From: Liolophura sinensis
Taxonomy: Eukaryota > Mollusca > Polyplacophora > Chitonida > Chitonidae
Assembly: GCF_032854445.1 (NCBI RefSeq)
Contig: NC_088307.1
Span: 8,060,001-8,124,000 of the forward strand
Length of the DNA: 64,000 nucleotides
Reading direction: 5' to 3'
The position numbers were made by a program, and so were the translations under genes. The notes under the pieces were generated by a model that was not told the DNA's origin, made no database searches, and was given only the letters and a program-made list of their open reading frames with translations. Positions 31,860-42,275 of the stretch are shown here, piece after piece (positions within the stretch are counted from its first letter, which is position 1; every line of letters begins with the position of its first letter).

Positions 31860-34240
31860 AAATCATGAAGTGTACAGGTCCTTTGCAGAAGGTTTTCAAT
31901 GTGTAGCTGATAAAGACTTCATTGAAATGTGTGTCAGAGAACAACGGAGCTGATGTCGGGAATCCGGGTGAAGTATTTCAGACTATTATTAATCGGGGAA
32001 TATTGCATTTGTTGAATGGGACTTTGGGGCAATTTGCGGAAATCTGTCCTACATACAGACAATTCGTCATAAATATTGCAAACTTCTTGTGGCTGCTATA
32101 AGATGTTTAAAGTGACAGAAACACAGGGGCGACTGTGTAACAGAAAATCTCTCGACTCCCAGTTCAAACGAAAACGTGTGTTCTAAATGTACGACATTTC
32201 TAACATATTAGAACAGGTATACACTAAAGTGAATTCACTACAGAAAAAGTGGTAGCAGCTGACAACAGAAACTTAATCTTTAAGAAATACTCTTCCTAGC
32301 TTAGATCTTCACGGAAGTACACATAGCAACGCAGAGTGAAGTTTTGGCCACCGCGTTAATTAATGGCGTGTAGCTGCTTGCTAGATCAAAGAGGAATAAC
32401 TCTGAGCGTATCGAGGTTTGTGTGTGTCTGTGTGTATGTGAGTGAACTTTCTTGATATTATGGAATTGCATGGTAACAGATTATTTATAATTAGTCAAAT
32501 TGTATGAGTTAATTGACATTACCACCTGTCATAAATGCCACTTACACCTGAATCAGTTATTTTTTGGTCTATTTACTATTTATGGTGTCCCTATGTAATA
32601 ATAACAGAAGTCTCTAATATGTTTTGTATGGCTGATGTGAATGAAGGCGTGTGCAGTCTTACCACGGACAAAAGTATGGGTCTGTACACTATCACTGGCT
32701 AGTAACTCTAAGAAATGCACCATTCATCATATTAAATAAATATATAAATCAGGTATGGAATAGACTTGTTCTATCTTCGTTCGACAACTCGAATTCAACT
32801 ACAAATGCATGTAGCACTGTGAGAACACATTTTTCTTTGTTCTGATTTCGGATGTTAACCAATTTCCCATCGAAGGCTGGAACTGTTTCTTTTTGACTTT
32901 TTCTCACGCCATGATACTGTATATGGCTAAAATACAGTCATCGTGGCTTTCACTCGAGTTATTCATTCATCGCTGCTTGATGCACGAGTTTGTATCACCT
33001 AGGGTTCTCCGCTCTGAACGAGTCAAGCGTTACTCTAGCACATATATGAACAGCCGGTTACCCATTGCTCAAAATGGCGGAGTGTTTGACATCCCTACAT
33101 AAATTATCACGCTTTTGACCCCCTTTTCCTGCCCGGGGCACGTTCAGGTAAACGTTTTAAATGCAGGACGGTGACAGCCATCGATCTATGTGAACTGTAC
33201 ACAAAAGTGTCTTGCTTAAAACACCTACTCTCTCGTATATATTAACGTACATTTACACAGGTAAGTCAAAGCAGGGCGGTGTAAACAGACTTCCTTCGTT
33301 TTCGGCTGTAAGTCGATGTTTGGTCTGCCAATCGTGTACATACCTCCACTTAAGCCCATTTCACGGCCTCGTGCACTGATGTCCCCAGCAGAGCTAAACT
33401 AGCCTGTACATCTGTGCCGTGTAATGAGGCCACGAGCACAGCTATAGATCTGCTAAGCGCGTACACAGAATGATTTGCAGATTTATACGTATATATTTCA
33501 TAGCCGTCTTGATGATTATAGATAGGTACGGTCTACTTCAGGAAGGGGAGATAATCCAGAATCTGATATACTAGGCTTTACATGAGAAGACATGTAGAAT
33601 AAAACCCTCACTTAGCAATTTGACAACAGGCTGTATTTCACCGGTTACGCAATCGTGTGACCATTTACCAGCTATCACACTTGCACCGCCGCATAGGTTT
33701 TACTCTCTCTCCTGTAGTGCTAAAATTATATTATACGTGTAATGCAAGGATTAAATTTTGGATTCGGTTGTGACTGTCACGGATAGAGCTGTTGATACGA
33801 CAGAATCTAGAAGAGAGCCATCGTCTTCTACACATGTACATGTACACAATCTATACAGCCTATAGCGAATGTGACACAGGGTTGTTAAGACTGGGAGTAC
33901 AGCGTTATGTGTCAACATATTAAACGCCAGGAATTGAATATCATGCGACTCGGATCGATAAAAGTTTGACGCGGAAAATCACGTGACAACACACATGACT
34001 GATCACCCGTTTCGGTAGTTTGCCACTCTTGACAAAAGATACATTGCAGTTGTCTGTGTACGAGCTGTTCTCTTTCACCGATGAAAGTTTAACCGTTTCA
34101 CAAAAGTAAACAAAACTTTTCATACAGAAGCCAAAGTTTAAATAAAATCGACTGAATGCCCAGGATAGGTCTGTATACTTCTGAATAAAAGCGGAATTAG
34201 AGCCATTCTAAATCAGTAGAATGTATTAAATGCTTTTGTG
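31860..34240. other. Non-coding stretch upstream of the GT61 gene
   Basis: No mobile element or exon chain was recognised. It has several isolated short frames and 'tacatgtaca'-like palindromes around 33831-33842. Confidence 0.4.
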
Positions 34241-34252
34241 GCAATAAACCGT

Positions 34253-34259
34253 TATAAAA
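34253..34259 (+). promoter_or_regulatory. TATA box of the GT61 gene
   Basis: TATAAAA. A leader exon of about 40 bp would start near 34285 and end at 34325 before a GTAAGT donor (34326). A 'ctcctttcag' acceptor ends at 34712 and opens the exon that holds the start codon. These splice sites and the TATA box support one another. Confidence 0.55.
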
Positions 34260-34760
34260 CGCTCACGTGAAAGGCAAAAGCAGTGCTCATGTTTAGTTAT
34301 GGGGCCACAGCCAACTTGACCGCACGTAAGTAATGTATTACTGTTAGTTCCTATAGGCTCTGACAGAACGTGTGGTACCAACAACTAAAATATGATTTAA
34401 GATTTAATTTTTGTTAAGAAGGCTTGGGTATATATCGTCTGTAGTTAAATACTTTTGTTCTCTATTAAGTTATACATGTAAATGCACGAAATCAACAAGT
34501 AAGCTTTATGATTTGTCTCAAAGATACTTGTGCTTGGCTGGGTTTCTTAAAGAGGTTTCTGAACTTGGGATTCCTGAAATGATAAAATATGGTCCTCATA
34601 ATGAGCTCAGTCTTTTGATAAGTTAATCCATCACTCATAAAAGCAAGATACATGAGCTATCGACAATCGTGACTGTGTGTGTGATTTGCGTGGCCTCTCT
34701 GTCTCCTTTCAGAATTTAAACTTCTAAATTATCAGTTGATAGGCTTGGCCCCTAAGCAGA

Positions 34761-36077
34761 ATGCGTCTACGATTATGGATAAGGCTTCGCAGAGTCCTGA
34801 TGACCGTTTTGTACATCGGGATTTGCTTGCTTGTCCTGGATCTTATCGGTATACCAAGACTGATCGAACAGCTCATGGCGGATCCCACCAGACTGAGTCT
34901 CTTCACTCACAACACAGTAAGCTTCTGTGGGGGGAATTTCAAAGGTTATGTTAATAAGTTTGCCCACCTCAAAATGGTAATCTTAGACCCAAAGAAGTCG
35001 GATGGCCGGGTGGGCGGAGAAGATGTGAAGTCCGTACTAGAACAGCCAGAGTTTGTCGAATACTTTGAGTTTTCTCCAGGGTATTTCACTCTTGAATGCA
35101 GCGCCATACCAACATACAGATTCCGGGACGAACATCATCTCAACATGTGGATGGACGTTTTAAAACCACAAGATCCAACGCTGACCACAGATATCCTACA
35201 AGCTAAGGGAGGCGACTCCGTGCGTAAGAAGTTTACTATTGCCGTCACTCGATACGAATATGCGAATCTGTATCACCAAATGGCTGACATATACAATGCA
35301 TACATTATGTTGAGGGTCTTTAACCTGGATCCAGACAAAACAGATATCCTGTTTGTAGACGGACACCCTAAAAGCAACCTAGATGAGATATGGGACACAC
35401 TTTTTGGTGACGTCATTCGTGCGGGTCACTTGAAAGAGCCTCTACTTTTCGAGAACCTTATATGGAATATTCAAGGCTATACATCATCGATTCACCAGCA
35501 TGATCGGGAGAAGATACCGGAAGTTCCAGAGTTTGGCCATTTTGTTTTACATCGCCACGGTATGTCCGAAAACAGGAAATTAGACTGCAGGAATATATCG
35601 GTGTTGTTCATATGGAGGCGAAATTATGTGGCGCATCCCAGAAACCCGTCTGGTGTTGTGGCGCGTAAAGTGCTGAACGAAAACGAGGTTATATCATTCG
35701 TTCAAAACAATTTACATGTTGACGGAAAACCAACTGGCACAGTAAAAGGCATCCATTTGGAGGCTATGAGCTTCGGTGAACAATTACAGCACATCCGCAA
35801 TACGGACATACTGATTGGTATTCACGGAGCTGGCTTATCACATGCTTTATTTTTACCTCAACATGCCGGTCTTATAGAAATATTCTCCTCTCGAAAACTA
35901 GCCGTCAACCGGCATTTTCAAGCCTTGGCTAGATGGAGAGGTGTCCGCTATGAGAAATACGAGAACAGATATACCAACAATGATGCTGGCAATGATGACG
36001 TCACCTTGGAACCTTTTGAAATAGCGGAACTAGTCAACGAAATGAGAGACAAAATTTGCCACGACGAAAGTTTGTGA
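34761..36077 (+). CDS. GT61-family glycosyltransferase, beta-1,2-xylosyltransferase-like
   Basis: A 438-residue intact single-exon coding region. A basic N-terminus (MRLRLWIRLRR) is followed by a signal-anchor at about residues 12-35, giving a type II Golgi membrane protein. The catalytic region contains RYEYANLYHQMADIYNAYI (164-182), ILFVDGHPKSNLDEIWDTLF (196-215), the NISVLFIWRRNY segment (278-289) and the family hallmark IHGAGLSHALFLP (354-366), followed by LIEIF. The YEYANL-FH-T-D-Y-AY and FVDGH...W-LF blocks are those of plant-type core beta-1,2-xylosyltransferase; EOGT and POMGNT2 share the fold but diverge there. Such an enzyme would add xylose to the core mannose of N-glycans, a modification known from gastropods. 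Donor specificity is inferred. The start is the first ATG after a spliced leader. The gene converges with the SPRY gene downstream. Confidence 0.87.
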   Translation: MRLRLWIRLRRVLMTVLYIGICLLVLDLIGIPRLIEQLMADPTRLSLFTHNTVSFCGGNFKGYVNKFAHLKMVILDPKKSDGRVGGEDVKSVLEQPEFVEYFEFSPGYFTLECSAIPTYRFRDEHHLNMWMDVLKPQDPTLTTDILQAKGGDSVRKKFTIAVTRYEYANLYHQMADIYNAYIMLRVFNLDPDKTDILFVDGHPKSNLDEIWDTLFGDVIRAGHLKEPLLFENLIWNIQGYTSSIHQHDREKIPEVPEFGHFVLHRHGMSENRKLDCRNISVLFIWRRNYVAHPRNPSGVVARKVLNENEVISFVQNNLHVDGKPTGTVKGIHLEAMSFGEQLQHIRNTDILIGIHGAGLSHALFLPQHAGLIEIFSSRKLAVNRHFQALARWRGVRYEKYENRYTNNDAGNDDVTLEPFEIAELVNEMRDKICHDESL

Positions 36078-36244
36078 ATTTATTCGGAAAAAGGATATGA
36101 ATACCATGAATTAGCTCCAAAAAGCTGCTTTATAAATCATCCGGTTTGTCGACATTATGTATGTGTACGTCTTTTTAACTATAGATCTAGATTAAGTATC
36201 GTGAATTATACTAGTTAATTTATGTGTCATGTAGACAAGACTGT

Positions 36245-36250
36245 ATTAAA
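36245..36250 (+). terminator. Possible poly(A) signal of the GT61 gene
   Basis: ATTAAA about 170 bp after the stop codon. A canonical AATAAA follows at 36548-36553. Confidence 0.4.
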
Positions 36251-36599
36251 TCTGTGAATGTTGAGATTCAATGCATTTCGAAATATTTTGTGCCCACAAG
36301 GTTTTGATACTAAAAGTTATCGCTATCAGCAAGGTTGGCAGCCTGAATGGATCTGTCACTAGTCTCATTCGATTCGCCAGGTTGCGGTTTAAATAGGTTG
36401 AGCGAGATTGACAGCCTGGGGGCATACGTCTTACCGTGTTGTCGCACTTAACTGAGTGTAATTTAAATCAGGATACACGTATCAGAGGGGGCTATCCACC
36501 AAACAACCTATGTGCTAGTTCAGTTTAGTATTTGATGGTAACTGTAAAATAAACCTTAGACTTAAAACGCTAAACATTAAATAGAAGAGCAATTGACTT

Positions 36600-36805
36600 G
36601 ACGGGTTAGCCCCCCATCAATGCGGTAGCTGTAGGTTTAAGTCCAGCTCATGCTGGCTTCCTCTGCGAGCGTACGTGGGAAGGTCGGCCAGTAACCTGCG
36701 GGTGCTCTTTGGTGTCCCTCGGGCTCTGCCCGATTACCTCCCACCGTAATGCTGTCCGCCGTCGCATAAGTGAAATGTGCTTGAATTCGGTGTAAAACAT
36801 GGATC
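36600..36805 (+). mobile_element. tRNA-derived SINE (family 1), head-truncated
   Basis: 'caatgcggtagctgtagg', 'agtccagctcatgctggctt', 'tcgggctctgcccgattacc' and 'gccgtcgcataagtgaaatg' are present. It ends without the A-rich tail. Confidence 0.82.
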
Positions 36806-37030
36806 AAAAGACTTGGCTCGAGCTTATGAGATGATACACTGTGACTGGGTAAGCCTGTATCGTCAATGTGATAATTCATTGAGGCAGCACTACAAAATTG
36901 CCTTCCCTAGGAAAATAAAAAAGTAAAAATTTATTTGGATGTTTTAAATTAAAACCATTTGCGGGCACATAAAGAGGATAATTAACAGTTAATTACTGAA
37001 CAAACGCTGAGTGGTGATAACAAACGGTGG

Positions 37031-37036
37031 TTTATT
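37031..37036 (-). terminator. Poly(A) signal of the SPRY gene
   Basis: AATAAA on the minus strand, 114 bp beyond the stop codon. Confidence 0.5.
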
Positions 37037-37149
37037 AAGAGCTTAATTCAGTTGTTCACAAACCGTTTTCTACCCATAGTCGGTTCAATAATAATAACAA
37101 TAATAGTAAAGAAGTAAATCTGACATCTATTATTGGTCCAAGTACATTG

Positions 37150-39705
37150 TTAACAAGGACACGAATCACTGGTGGCGTTCATTATTTCACACAGAACTTG
37201 TGGCAGGGTAGCACGATCACCAGTTATCAGCTCCACGTAAGCACACTTTACGTATCCGAATCTCACGACGGGTAAAAGTGCTTCGGATACGTCAATATCA
37301 CCGACGGTGAACACTAACTGATTCTCTGCGGGTTCAAACACCATCAATGTCCGGTCTTCGCAGTTCAGGAACACACCCAAATGATGCGGATCTGTGTAAG
37401 GTCGCCATTTACCATATCCGGGTTCGATCTTACCAAAACAGTAATTAGAGCACTTGACTTTGCTCCTATGGTACCCCACCCTGAGGTACCAGTTGCCCCC
37501 GGAGTGTTCCTGTGTCACGGAGATATCAAAGAACACTGGTCGAGGAGAGTAGAGTGGGACGGATATTTTCATTTCCCAATACTGTCTGCCCGTCTGGAAA
37601 CGGCCATTTGTTCGGGAAGTAAAGTTGCCAATCAGGGACATGTCGTTTATGTCTATCTTGGTGCCATTGTTAGTGATACAAGCTCGTCGTTTGTATGTGT
37701 ATGCGTCCGTGAATATGAGGTCCGGCTCTGTAACATACAGGTATGAGCAAATGATGTTAACAATCACAAAGCAGAGCGTGGAGTGTTTTCCTGCGTAGTG
37801 GCGACTAGTGCAAAGCTAAACTGGACGTAACGCCCATCTTCCGTTTAATCTAGATCCACTGGGACAACCCCCACTTTATTTTTGGTATCCACCTAGTAAC
37901 TAAAAACCCGTAAATCTAATTATGTCAAAGCCAGCGTAGGCAAACCATCTTTCAACAGTATAATCCAACAGTGTAAACTTCTGAATCGAACATGCCGAAC
38001 AGACGTCAGCCATGTTTTGAATTCGAACTTCCGCCAAGTCCGGGCAAAGTATACTCGCTGACTGTTCGAAAATTTCTTCCAACGTAACTTTTCGTTATGA
38101 ATTTATTTGGTTTTTTTTCTGTTTTTTTATATCGCCTTCAAATGTAAGGGTGCTATAGAATTTGGAGCTCGTGGTTAACAGTTTGATTTTGTGTACAGCC
38201 AACAGGTACCTTTCCGAGACTTGGCGGAAGTTCGAATTCAAAACATGGCGGACGTTAATACTGTTAAGAGATGACTTACAAATGCTGGCTGTGGTATAAC
38301 TACATTTCTTTCGACTCAGGGAATCAGTGCGTGCCAAATGTAAAATAGGGTTCAACCTGATCTTTTCAGTGAAATTGTCGGCGTGGAAGTCTATATAAGC
38401 GGTGCTGGACTTTACGTTATAATACGTAATGTCCCTTGCTAGCTGAGCTAAGTACGTCAACGTTGTGCAAGATTCAGTCACGTAGATGAATAATTAGACA
38501 TGTAGTAGTTTCAAGTGCGCATGACGCACCCGGTTCGAAGGGAACATACAGGCCTACAACCGCATGTTTTTCTATGTCACGCGCGGCAGTCAAACACAAT
38601 TCAACAAATATGTTGCTGTCTGAACTGAAGAAATACATGGTTGTATGTGGACCAGGGTGGAAAATCTTCATTACCATGCCGTTTTACATTCCACTCAATC
38701 ACGTACACGGACACATGAAGTAAAACCTCGTGACGCCAGGTTCGAGTGAAAAGCTTTGAATACCACACATAAAAACATCAGAACTAAGCCGATTCCTGGA
38801 CACAGACCCCCATTACAACTTCTGTTTTTCGGTAGGGACGATTGTAGTTCTGTGAATTTTAGGGTATAAAGTCTTTTTGTGCTCCCAGGCGTCCATTTTT
38901 GGTGCACAGGTGCATGCTTGGTATTAAAATGCTGGAAACTGTCTAAACTTTGAGGAGGTATGAGCTTTATTGATGAAAGTTTGAAATTCTGGGTGAGAGG
39001 ACACAAGGTGTGAGGTAGTGATGAGGCTGCGAGTGACGTCCCCTTGGCGTTGCTAGGCACGCCTCCCAGCTGCCGGCATGGAAAGGTCCAGATATTGACG
39101 GTCAACCTCTGTCAAGATTTTTATGGCTGAGCTACAGTGCTAGACGTTAACATTGTCGCTTATGGAAAATTAATGGGGGTCCGAGGCCTCCTAGGCTGTC
39201 GCCAAAGTCTAAGATGTTGAAGCAAGGTCAAAATAAGCATATGCTTTAGCTTATAAACTCCCTTTCCATGGATTATCGCCCTTGATGGTAGGTACCAGTT
39301 CACCTATCCAGTGCTGTTAGCATTCCGTAGTCAATTCTTCTAAGGCAAACTACTTTTGAATCATTTCATTTTGGTTCACTGAGAAACGGACTAAGTATAA
39401 GGCAATATTTTCCCTAGTATAATACTGAAAGAAAGGTCAGATACCTACCTGAAGGAAGGTAAGTCCTTAAAACGGGAAGTAAAATATGCATTTCAAAAAT
39501 GCGTAATAGAAATTACCAAGCAATAGTAATATGAACAAAACATCGAGCAAAACATACTTGTGACATGTACATGTGTTATTTCTGCTACAGACGCCGGTGC
39601 TTCAGTGAATTGTTTGGGGGTTACAGTTTCGGACTTCGCCATCTTCTGTTTTAGGTTCTCTTCATTAGTATTTGAAGACGACGTATCGGGTATATCGGGT
39701 ATCAT
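37150..39705 (-). CDS. SPRY/B30.2 domain protein (two exons, ~241 aa)
   Basis: Exon 39715-39558 has an ATG at 39705 and ends ACA A|GTATGT (phase 1). Exon 37727-37150 begins AG|CCGGAC after a 'tgttacag' acceptor (phase 1) and ends at TAA. Joined, they give about 241 residues: roughly 50 low-complexity residues (MIPDIPDTSSSNTNEENLKQ...), then a SPRY fold with KRRACITNNG, RFQTGRQYWEMKISV, FFDISVTQEHSGGNWYLRVG, HHLGVFLNCEDRTLMVFEPA and VVRFGYVKCAYVELITG. LGVFLNCEDRTLMVF is the 'VGVFLDYE-GTVSFY' signature of SPRY/B30.2 modules, which bind protein partners, often as the C-terminus of TRIM proteins. No RING or B-box was found, although a 146 nt open exon at 40914-40769 may lie upstream. Its exit phase does not fit this model, so the N-terminus is uncertain. 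Confidence 0.72.
38007..38252. repeat. Inverted repeat, ~36 bp arms
   Basis: 'gccatgttttgaattcgaac' plus 'ttccgccaagtc' (about 38007-38043) returns as its reverse complement at about 38214-38252 with two mismatches. Spacing between the arms is roughly 170 bp. The element lies in the SPRY intron and looks like a foldback or MITE remnant. Confidence 0.85.
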
Positions 39706-40164
39706 GAAGCCAGTCCTATATGATGGTCAGAACAAAAGGAATCAATTTATGCATGCTATATGGAGACCATACATAATGACAGAGTTTTCAAAATGTCACT
39801 GGGTTTTTTAGAGCGAAAAGAAGCCTGATGGAAACGACTGAGTGTGTCAGCCTATGCAGACATTAATTTTGCGTTCTGTTCTTATGCAAACATAATTCAA
39901 TTTATAATTACACTAAATTTGGAAGCCTTGTTTTCACGTTAGTTGAAAACGTGAAAATTTCTCACATTTCTCAGGAATCAGACGCTTAGTTTAAAAAATA
40001 TGTAGCGTATGAATCACGAATGTGTACTGAAAACTGTATCCAATTTCGTCCATCTGTCTCCACTTTCCTCATCTAAGATGTTAGCAAAACTTCAAGAAAG
40101 AGTGCGTGGCGTTTTGCGATCTTAATGGACGAACAATAACAAAATCAGTTACCTTCAACTGGGT

Positions 40165-40209
40165 GACAAACAGATTTTTGTTCGGATACGTCAATATCAC
40201 AGACGGTGA
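40165..40209 (-). repeat. Duplicated fragment of the SPRY exon
   Basis: About 36 bp ('ttcggatacgtcaatatcac' plus 'gacggtgaacactaac', one mismatch between them) is identical to positions 37282-37318 inside the SPRY exon, in the same orientation. Here it is followed on the minus strand by 'cacccagttgaag' and a GTAAC donor-like site. It is a short sequence transfer into the gene's own upstream region. Confidence 0.75.
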
Positions 40210-40287
40210 ACACTAACATCCAACCAAACATATACACGAGATTACTTAAAGCATCCGGTGGCCAAGGGAGGCAAATTTAGACTTAAT

Positions 40288-40496
40288 TTAGAAATATCGA
40301 TAAAGATCAGTGCATTATTATTGAATAAAATGTTTAACGATATCAATAACTTATACATCAATTTATCGATAAATTAAAACTTAATCGGGAAATGTCGATA
40401 TCGAGCGATGAAGTATCAGTAAATAAATTATTTAACGATATCGATAATTCATACATCAATTTATCGATAAACGGTTTATCCATATCGATAATTATT
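40288..40496. repeat. Two-copy AT-rich repeat dense in ATCGAT sites
   Basis: 'acgatatcaataacttatac' plus 'atcaatttatcgataaa' recurs about 95 bp later as 'acgatatcgataattcatac' plus 'atcaatttatcgataaac'. At least five ATCGAT sites occur in about 200 bp. Confidence 0.7.
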
Positions 40497-40768
40497 GGTT
40501 AAATGTTAATCCCGTCCCCCACCCCCCAATCGGCGAAGTGCATGAACAGGGTAACCAGTAGCACGTTTACCTACCTTGTTTCTTCCGAACTCTGTCGATA
40601 AAACGGAAAGGAAAATAGACATTTGAATCTATGCAGGTAGAAAATACAGTCTAGTTGGATATGGATATGTTATAACCAAGAAATGTTTCCGATAAGTATA
40701 TCTGGCTTATTCCTGGCACTAAAATATAATACACGTATCAGCGAACAGGTGTTTTATGGTTTGCTTGT

Positions 40769-40914
40769 GTCACTTACCCCTTGAGCCTCTGACGCCACCT
40801 GAGAATAAACTTTGCAGGGGAATTTTGGATTGCTCTGTCTTGAGTTGATCGTGTTCACATGGGAAGGACAGCAATGTGGGGTGCTATCCATTTTTCCCAC
40901 GGTTTCAACGATGA
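40769..40914 (-). other. Candidate exon upstream of the SPRY gene
   Basis: 'ccttatttcag' acceptor, 146 nt, then a strong GGG|GTAAGT donor. One frame is open throughout (includes MDSTPHCCPSHVNTINSRQS), entering in phase 1 and leaving in phase 0. It does not join in frame to the 39715-39558 exon, which is in a different phase. It may be a 5' UTR exon, or an additional exon may lie between. Confidence 0.35.
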
Positions 40915-41478
40915 CACCATTTTCTGAAATAAGGAACAGATAGATTTAAAATATCAAATAATGCAAATGTTAACTGATTCTTTTGAGTTAAAAAATTACA
41001 ATGTACGAACTATATTACGTTATGTTTATTAACGGCTCTAAGCTTTTGAAGGGGTTAGGGACCGCCTTGGTTAATTCATTCATTGTGGCATAATGTCACA
41101 TTCAAGATTTTGTACGTAAGCGACTGTGGTTAGTTTTAAGGGTGGATGAACTGGAGTGCCCAAAATAAGCTACTGATCTTTGGCAAATTATTAGATATGA
41201 ACCACCGACCTATGGCAAGCTAGTAGAAAACGTTCCAACGTGTAACCTATAAGCCCATATTGGTAGTAAAAAGGTGTCATCAACGAACACTGCACTGTGC
41301 AAAAGGCTTACAGTTAGCATGAACGTATGCCGAACAGAGAATTCGATGAAGCTGCAAATTACCAGTCCAAGACCGGAGTTGAACCGCCTTGGAAGAGAAG
41401 TATCATTGCGTACGGTTTAAATGACAAGTCATTCAAACACAGAACACGCATAAAATTTCCGTTTGTTTAGTCCGATTT

Positions 41479-41484
41479 TTTATT
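41479..41484 (-). terminator. Poly(A) signal of the small basic-protein gene
   Basis: AATAAA on the minus strand, 86 bp after the stop codon at 41570. Confidence 0.45.
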
Positions 41485-41569
41485 ATTACAAAGACAAGTA
41501 CAGGTTAAAAGTCGCAAGTCTCTAAAATTGCATGTAACACCACATCTTAATCAAGTAGACAGCAAGAGT

Positions 41570-41698
41570 TTATGGAGAAGTGACACCTGTGCTGGAAGAC
41601 GGCACATCTTCGGGTATCTTGACATTGGGTTCTGTTTGACTGTGTTTAGCAGACCGAGATTTCCGTCCCTTGGGGGCTGCAGATTTCCGCTTGGGCAT
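41570..41698 (-). CDS. Candidate small basic protein (42 aa)
   Basis: The exon 41715-41570 follows a good acceptor (gcgtgtgtttcag read on minus). ATG at 41698 opens 42 codons starting MPKRKSAAPKGRKSRSAKH, then an acidic/serine tail (EPNVKIPEDVPSSSTGVTSP) and stop. The N-terminus looks like a nuclear localisation or DNA-binding segment. The MPKRKS start recalls HMGN-type nucleosome-binding proteins, but the rest is too short to assign. A leader exon can be proposed at about 43597-43568: donor CCTGCAG|GTAAGT at 43567, TATA-like TATAATAA at 43621-43628. A poly(A) signal follows the stop. The frame also stays open back to the acceptor, so an upstream coding exon is possible. Confidence 0.42.
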   Translation of the reverse strand: MPKRKSAAPKGRKSRSAKHSQTEPNVKIPEDVPSSSTGVTSP

Positions 41699-41918
41699 TG
41701 TCAGGCACCTGGTGGCTGAAACACACGCAGAGAGAAATTGTTCAGGGTTCAATACCATAACATGTTGTTATGTGAACAACTGCCGTCAGCTTCTAAATTT
41801 AGCTTGCCACTGTTTACATATGCTGAGTTCAGGGCCTGCTGTCTGCTTCTACCTTAGAATACGCTCAGTTCGGGGCCTGTTTGTTTACAACAAGTGTTCA
41901 AGACTTTTTTTATTCTAG

Positions 41919-42199
41919 AAAATTCCACCAGTCTATATAAGACCTATGAAAGCAGGTCAAAGGGGGAGAAAGAAGAGTTATTGAGAGTTTTGGATGCTTT
42001 CGCTGTGTATTACTTTAGTAGGCCTTTTGTGCTGAATTTTGGTATCTTTATAGCCTCTGGCTTTGTTATATCCTATCTCCACCGAGCACTCAGTTATACT
42101 GTGGATTTTCCCTCTTATGAATTTTTAAGCATTGTGGAGTATATGCGTCCGTTTGGACTTGACACCGTTGTACATGTAAGTACTTTAGTATTTGTATAG
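41919..42199 (+). other. Candidate terminal exon, unknown product
   Basis: A 'ttttttattctag' acceptor ends at 41918. The frame is open to a stop at 42197-42199, with a hydrophobic segment (VLNFGIFIASGFVISYL). AATAAA signals follow within about 100 bp (near 42276 and 42289). It lies opposite the intron of the small basic-protein gene. No upstream exon was identified, so this is weak. Confidence 0.2.
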
Positions 42200-42275
42200 A
42201 TACTGCTATCCTTTCTTGTTAAACTTAAGTACTTTAGTATTTGTATAAGTCTTGTTATTTGTTCTTGTTAAACAT
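42177..42275. repeat. Tandem duplication, 49 bp unit
   Basis: 'taagtactttagtatttgta' ... 'cttgttaaac' occurs twice back to back. Confidence 0.85.

Noticed and set aside
38695-39105. 136-codon minus-strand frame upstream of the SPRY exon
   Set aside because: No recognisable domain, no compatible splice sites and weak coding character.
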